DNA of 64,000 nt, from assembly GCA_037039685.1 (NCBI GenBank), contig JAWNGF010000011.1:1612001-1676000 (forward strand). The letters run 5' to 3'. The notes under the pieces were generated by a model. That model searched no databases and was not told the DNA's origin. It worked only from the letters and a program-made list of their open reading frames with translations. The position numbers were made by a program, and so were the translations under genes. Of the stretch, positions 59,368 through 64,000 are shown piece by piece (position 1 is the stretch's first letter; every line of letters begins with the position of its first letter). The DNA comes from Ceratobasidium sp. AG-K. Its lineage: Eukaryota > Basidiomycota > Agaricomycetes > Cantharellales > Ceratobasidiaceae.

Positions 59368-62300
59368 ATGCTCCAGGTATTCTGGCGCCAGTTCCGGGCT
59401 CTGGTCCGTAAGAACTTTATTGTGGTGTCTAACCACTGGTTTGTGAGTAACCCGTGTGGCTATGGACATAAGCTAATACGTGGTCCAGTTGAACATCCTC
59501 CGGTGCTTCTTGCTACCTGTTGGTACGTGGTTTGGGCATCCAACGTGCATAGACTGACCGTTACTAGCCTTTGCGTTCTTCTTTGCCTATGCCTCGGAGT
59601 TCCTGTCTCGCCCCGACAACGTGCGTTCAGTATTCTACATTCCACCCTTGCTGACTCTTTGCAGCTCGGATTCGGGTCATCCATAGAGATTCCCTCACTC
59701 GGCGACGTCTGGACAGCCGACACAATCTACTACGTCGACGCCACCTCCGAGTCGCCATCCCGCGTCCCCGGCCTCATCTCGGCGCTAACCCAGCTCTCGT
59801 CCCTCTCCCCAGAACAAGCATCCCGCCTCAAACCGCTCGCTTCGAGAGACGCTGTCCAAGCGCGCGTGTCCGAGCAACTTTAACCTCATCTCGGAATGCT
59901 TTGCGGTGCTTATATTCGATTACGTTCCTTCTGGTCCGGCTGATACCTTGCCGCTGGATTATACGATTCGGATTGATGGGGGGCGGTCGGCTGTGGATGT
60001 TGAGAAACATACGAGCGACTATGAGCGTGTGGCGTTGCCTGTTCAGTGGGCGGTTGACCGGGCTGGGATGGAGATTATGGGTGTGCGGGGAGTTGAAGTC
60101 CCGCGTGAGCAGCCGTTTACGCAAAGACTAATGAAGGGGAGAAGCTCAATCGTCGGTTGTGTGAGTGGGTTTGACTTGGGAGTAATGTTGGTGCTGACTT
60201 TGAGTAGCCTACCTGGACATAATCGAGGACTTGCTCGTGTTTGTCTTGTTTGTTGTGTTCCTGGGTGTGGTGTATCAGCTCGCGGGCGCGGTTGTCGAAG
60301 AACGGGCGAGCAAGCTTGCGAGTTTGATGCACGTTATGGGATGCGGACGCGCTGCCCGCATTGTGTAGGTCCTCTGTTATTTTGGCCGCCTCGCGCTCAA
60401 CTCTGTTCTAGGTCATGGCATATCAGCGTCTCGCTCGTATACCTCCCCGCATGGATCATCACGGCCATAGTCTGGCAGCGCCGCATCTTTAGCATGACCA
60501 ACGCCGGACTCATCATCGCCATTCATATCATTACCGGGTACGTCCTCGCCAACAACCTCTTACCACCTACTCACACCCTTCCAGGCTATCCCTCTCATCA
60601 TTCGCCCTCCTCGCCTCGATGCCGTTCCACAAATCACCCCAACTCGCAGCAATCAGCACCACCTTCCTCTCCCTCCTCCTCGCCATCGTTGCCATGCTCC
60701 TCCCCGACTCTCCCGCAGCCTGCGCAACCTACACACTCATCTTCCCCCCAGGATTCTACGTATTCGCCATCAAAGCCGTATCCCGTTTCGAGTCCCGCCA
60801 ACAAGCCGCCGTCGTCGGTAGCAGTAACGGATTCCGAGTCGGTGGAGACGAGGGGTTGATCGACGCTCAGATTTTGGGCGCGGTGATTGGCGTCGGAGTC
60901 GTGAACATCTTTCTGTGGGCGCACGTCGCCGGAGTCGTCGAGCGGTTCATGTTTGAACCTGCAGCGGGCGAACGACGGTCCTCGCCGGCCTGTTTGGTTT
61001 CTTGCGCCGTCGCAAGGCTACTCCCGAACCTGAACCCGCCTCGTCTGGAACGGCGGCTACGTCGACTGGGCCGGCGGCGATTACTTTGCACAATATCACC
61101 AAGACGTTCAAACCTGCCAAACGTGGCGCGCCGCTCATCACGGCCGTCGAGAACCTCTCGCTCTCGATCCCCGCGCGTGGGATCTTTGTTCTCCTCGGAG
61201 CCAACGGAAGCGGCAAATCGACGACGTTGGGCATGGTGGCTGGATTGGAAAAGCCGACTTCGGGGTGGATCGAATTCCACGAGCCTGGAAGCGCGGTCCA
61301 TGAAAAGGGCAAAATCACCGAGGGGGCGAAACGGTTCAGCCCACGGAAAAGTCGCCACTCGGCCTAGTCCCCCAAAAGAACGTCCTCTTCCCCGAGCTGA
61401 CGTGCCTGCAAACCGTTCGACTGTGGCGAGACCTCAAGTCCTCTGCGCCCCATGCTTCCGACGACCTCGAAACCCTACTCGATTCGTGCTCGCTCCATTC
61501 CAAACTCAACGCGCGCGCTTCGACGCTTTCGGGTGGACAAAAGCGACGACTTCAGCTCGCGGCGGGTCTGGTGGGCGGGAGTCGGGTTGTACTTGTTGAT
61601 GAAGCTACGAGTGGAGTCGACCCACTCAGTCGGCGTGCGATTTGGAGGGCGTTGAGGGATGTGAGGAGTGAGCGCTGCGTCGTGTTTACCACCCACGTAG
61701 GTCCATTCTTTCCTAGGCAAGATGACTGCTGATATTTGGTCTAGTTCTTGGACGAAGCGGATCTCTTGGCAGATGACATTGCTATCCTCGCCGCTCCTGG
61801 AAAACTCCTCGCCCAAGGATCGCCCGTCTCGCTCAAGTCTCGCCTCGGCGAGGGATACGTCGTTACCGTCCCCCAACCCTCCGAGTCGATATTGAACACC
61901 ATTCGATCCCACGCTCCCCAAGCTACGCACGACCCATCCGACGCAAACGCATACATCCTACACACCAAGAGCGCACAGGTAGTCGGAAACGTCCTCGACG
62001 CACTGGAAGAGGCGGGAATAGAGGGGTACGACGTACGCGGAACAAGCATGGAGGCTATTTTCCTCGGCCTGATGGGCGTGGGCGATACGGAAGAAGTCGT
62101 CGAGCGGGACGAACTTGCCGCGGTCCAAAGCAAAGACGGAGCGGATTTCGAACTCGGCCGACGACTCTCACGGCCCGACGTCCCCCAGCTCGCTACCGCC
62201 CCGCTCCCGCTCTCGGATGGCAAAAAGACGTCGTCGGTCCGTCAGGCGCTCACTGGGTTCCACAAGCGGCTGCTCATCCTCCGACGCTCCTGGCTTTCGT

Positions 62301-64000
62301 ATGCGCTCATGGTCGCCATTGCCCTCGCTGGGGCGTGCGTTCCGCTCGTTTTCTTCACGAACCGCTCGGATACGTGCAGTTTTGTGGAAGATATCGAGTT
62401 TATCATGCCTCTCTACTTGCCCTCTGCCGACTCGAGCCTCCTGCCGTCGTTTGGAGGGTCAGTTATGGAGGCATACAAGCCGCTCATTTCTCCCCCCGGG
62501 TTATTGGACGTGATTGGCGCGCAAAGCTTGCCCCAGACCGAGTACTCACGGATTTCCAAACGGAACTCAGGGCGGCCTATCGCAACCTCTCGTTGGGCGG
62601 GCTTGAAGTAAACGCAAACGTAGCGACTCTAGCCTGGGAGGCGTCGTCTGGATCACGGTCTGGGATGGCCCTGCTGAATTTAGCTAGCAATGTGTTGGCT
62701 GTGATGTCTTTGGGCAGTGGATCCTACGGCGCCGGTCGGATCGTCACATACTTCCAGACTTTGCCGGGTACTTGGGTAGCTGGAACTGTAAGCCCCCAAA
62801 CCACTCTCACGCCTAGACGCTAACCTGAAAATTGCAGGGGCAAGCACTTAAATGGGAAGGATTCTTTGGCGCATCAATGGGTCTCTGGCCCGCCTTTTTT
62901 GTCTTGTACGTCTCGGCCGAACGTCGTTCGTCTGTCCAGGCGATGCAACTGTCCAACGGAATGACGCCCGCCGGACTCTGGCTTGGCCATCTATTGTTCG
63001 ACATTCCCTGGGTGGTGCTCATCTCAACGGTGGTCGTTATCGTATTCGGTACCGTCACGAGCCAGTTTTACGCCCTGGGTGTTCTGTGGGTCGTCCTGGT
63101 GTTGTACGGAATTGCGGGGGCGTTGTTTGCGTATGTTATTTCAACCTTTGGTGAGTACTTTGGCCATACTATGAATATAAAGCAAGGTGACTGATGGACT
63201 TGCGTAGTCAAGTCGCCGTTGGCTGCGTTTGCGATCGCTGGAGGTTACAATGTCATCGTTTCAGTGGTATGTATGCGCATGATTAACACGATATATGCGC
63301 GCTGACCGTTGTCTAGTTGTACACGGCTGCGTATATGCTCACTCTCACCTACACACGGTCGTCGGATTCGAGTCAGAGGTTGCAGATTGTTCGTAAGTTT
63401 GTTTATTGTTTGTCGAATCGAGTGGTATTTGACCAGTGGGATAGATTATACCTTGGCTTTGGCATCGCCTGTCGTCAGCGTGGTAAGTAATACAATCTGG
63501 ACCAAGCTTCATTTTGCTAATATCACGCCACAGGTCCGTGCCGGTTTCGTTTCAGTCAACCTATTCTCGATTCTTTGCGACGGCCTCGGCAACTATAGCG
63601 CAAAATCCCCTGGCAGCATGGGCAAATTCGGCGCGCCAATCGTCTACCTCATCGGCTGGATACTGATCCTCTTCGGCCTGCTCATGTGGATCGAGTACGG
63701 CAAGCCATTGCCCAAATTCCTTCGATTTGGCCGTAGTGCAAACACAACTGAGACCGATGCCGAAAAATCAGCCATACAAAACGCCTCATTTGGTGCCGAA
63801 GTCAAAGCCGAAGCCGAACGAGTGCACCAATCCAACGATGCCCTTCGCGTACTCGGTATCTCCAAAGTCTTCCCAGGTCGGTTCAAGGCTGTGGACAATG
63901 TTTCCTTTGGAGTCGACAACGAGACATTTGCGATGCTTGGGCCAAACGGGGCTGGCAAGACCACAACATTCAACGTGATTCGGGGGGACATTCGACCGAC
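59368..64000 (+). CDS. ABCA-type full ABC transporter, 3' end outside window
   Basis: Exon 1 (59368-59442) begins MLQVFWRQFRALVRKNFIVV, typical of ABCA proteins, then a hydrophobic helix and a large lumenal or extracellular loop. The first nucleotide-binding domain has Walker A GANGSGKST (near 61205), signature LSGGQKRR, and Walker B VVLVDEATSGVDPLSRR (near 61590). A second membrane domain follows (FFGASMGLWPAFFVLYVSAE onward). The second NBD begins and its Walker A (LGPNGAGKTT, near 63950) is cut by the window edge. Such proteins move lipids or lipophilic compounds. The frame breaks at about 59880, 60122, 60968, 61321 and 62522, mostly in short homopolymers. Each is cured by one base, and family motifs continue across, so these look like consensus errors. 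Confidence 0.88.

Noticed and set aside
1..64000. CRISPR arrays, rRNA and tRNA genes
   Set aside because: This is a fungal nuclear sequence; I saw no array of spaced repeats and no convincing cloverleaf or rRNA signature by eye.

Overview
This is a 64 kb stretch of a filamentous basidiomycete nuclear genome. The genes are intron-rich, with mostly 45-60 bp GT-AG introns and CTAAC-like branch sites close to the acceptor. Gene content (Ade5,7, Rrb1, Akr1, Sed5, Nop6-like, an AA5 copper radical oxidase, an S33-type secreted hydrolase, lineage-specific BTB proteins) fits an Agaricomycete. I infer a Rhizoctonia/Ceratobasidiaceae-like species from the style of the accessory families; this was not tested by a search.

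Layout. 1-2.7 kb: large P-loop NTPase-like protein running off the left edge (minus). 3.1-5.0 kb: mitochondrial 2-methylisocitrate lyase with a lost C-terminus. 5.6-9.6 kb: two tandem BTB/POZ-family genes (minus), the nearer one frameshifted. 10.9-16.6 kb: a very large low-complexity and coiled-coil protein. 17.5-19.4 kb: MFS drug transporter. 19.6-20.5 kb: MYND-finger protein. 20.6-20.7 kb: small inverted-repeat element. 21.2-22.7 kb: GpsA-type glycerol-3-phosphate dehydrogenase. 22.9-25.3 kb: a third BTB paralogue and a BTB-less relic. 26.2-36.1 kb: two GPR1/FUN34/YaaH (acetate-type) transporters flanking a secreted glyoxal/galactose-oxidase-like enzyme and a large Ser/Pro-rich protein. 37-41 kb: Nop6-like RRM protein and an uncertain gene. 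41-46 kb: RRB1 and ADE5,7, divergent from a 124 bp shared promoter. 46-49 kb: AKR1 palmitoyltransferase. 50-53 kb: secreted alpha/beta hydrolase. 53-55 kb: Aim9-like kinase-fold protein. 55.3-55.7 kb: pogo-like transposase remnant. 56-57 kb: SDR reductase. 57.5-58.9 kb: SED5 syntaxin. 59.4-64 kb: ABCA-type transporter running off the right edge.

Most genes are ordinary and unlinked in function. The accessory interest lies in the BTB family, whose paralogues share intron positions and a final 10-nt exon; the oxidase between two carboxylate-type transporters; the degenerating methylisocitrate lyase; and a G-tract intron flanked by a direct repeat. Several conserved genes (ADE5,7, the ABC transporter and others) carry single-base frameshifts, often in homopolymers. 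That pattern points to consensus errors in the assembly, so pseudogene calls here need caution.

Exon boundaries given below were derived by eye from splice signals, reading frame and family conservation. Running totals divide by three for the genes where I give an amino-acid length.
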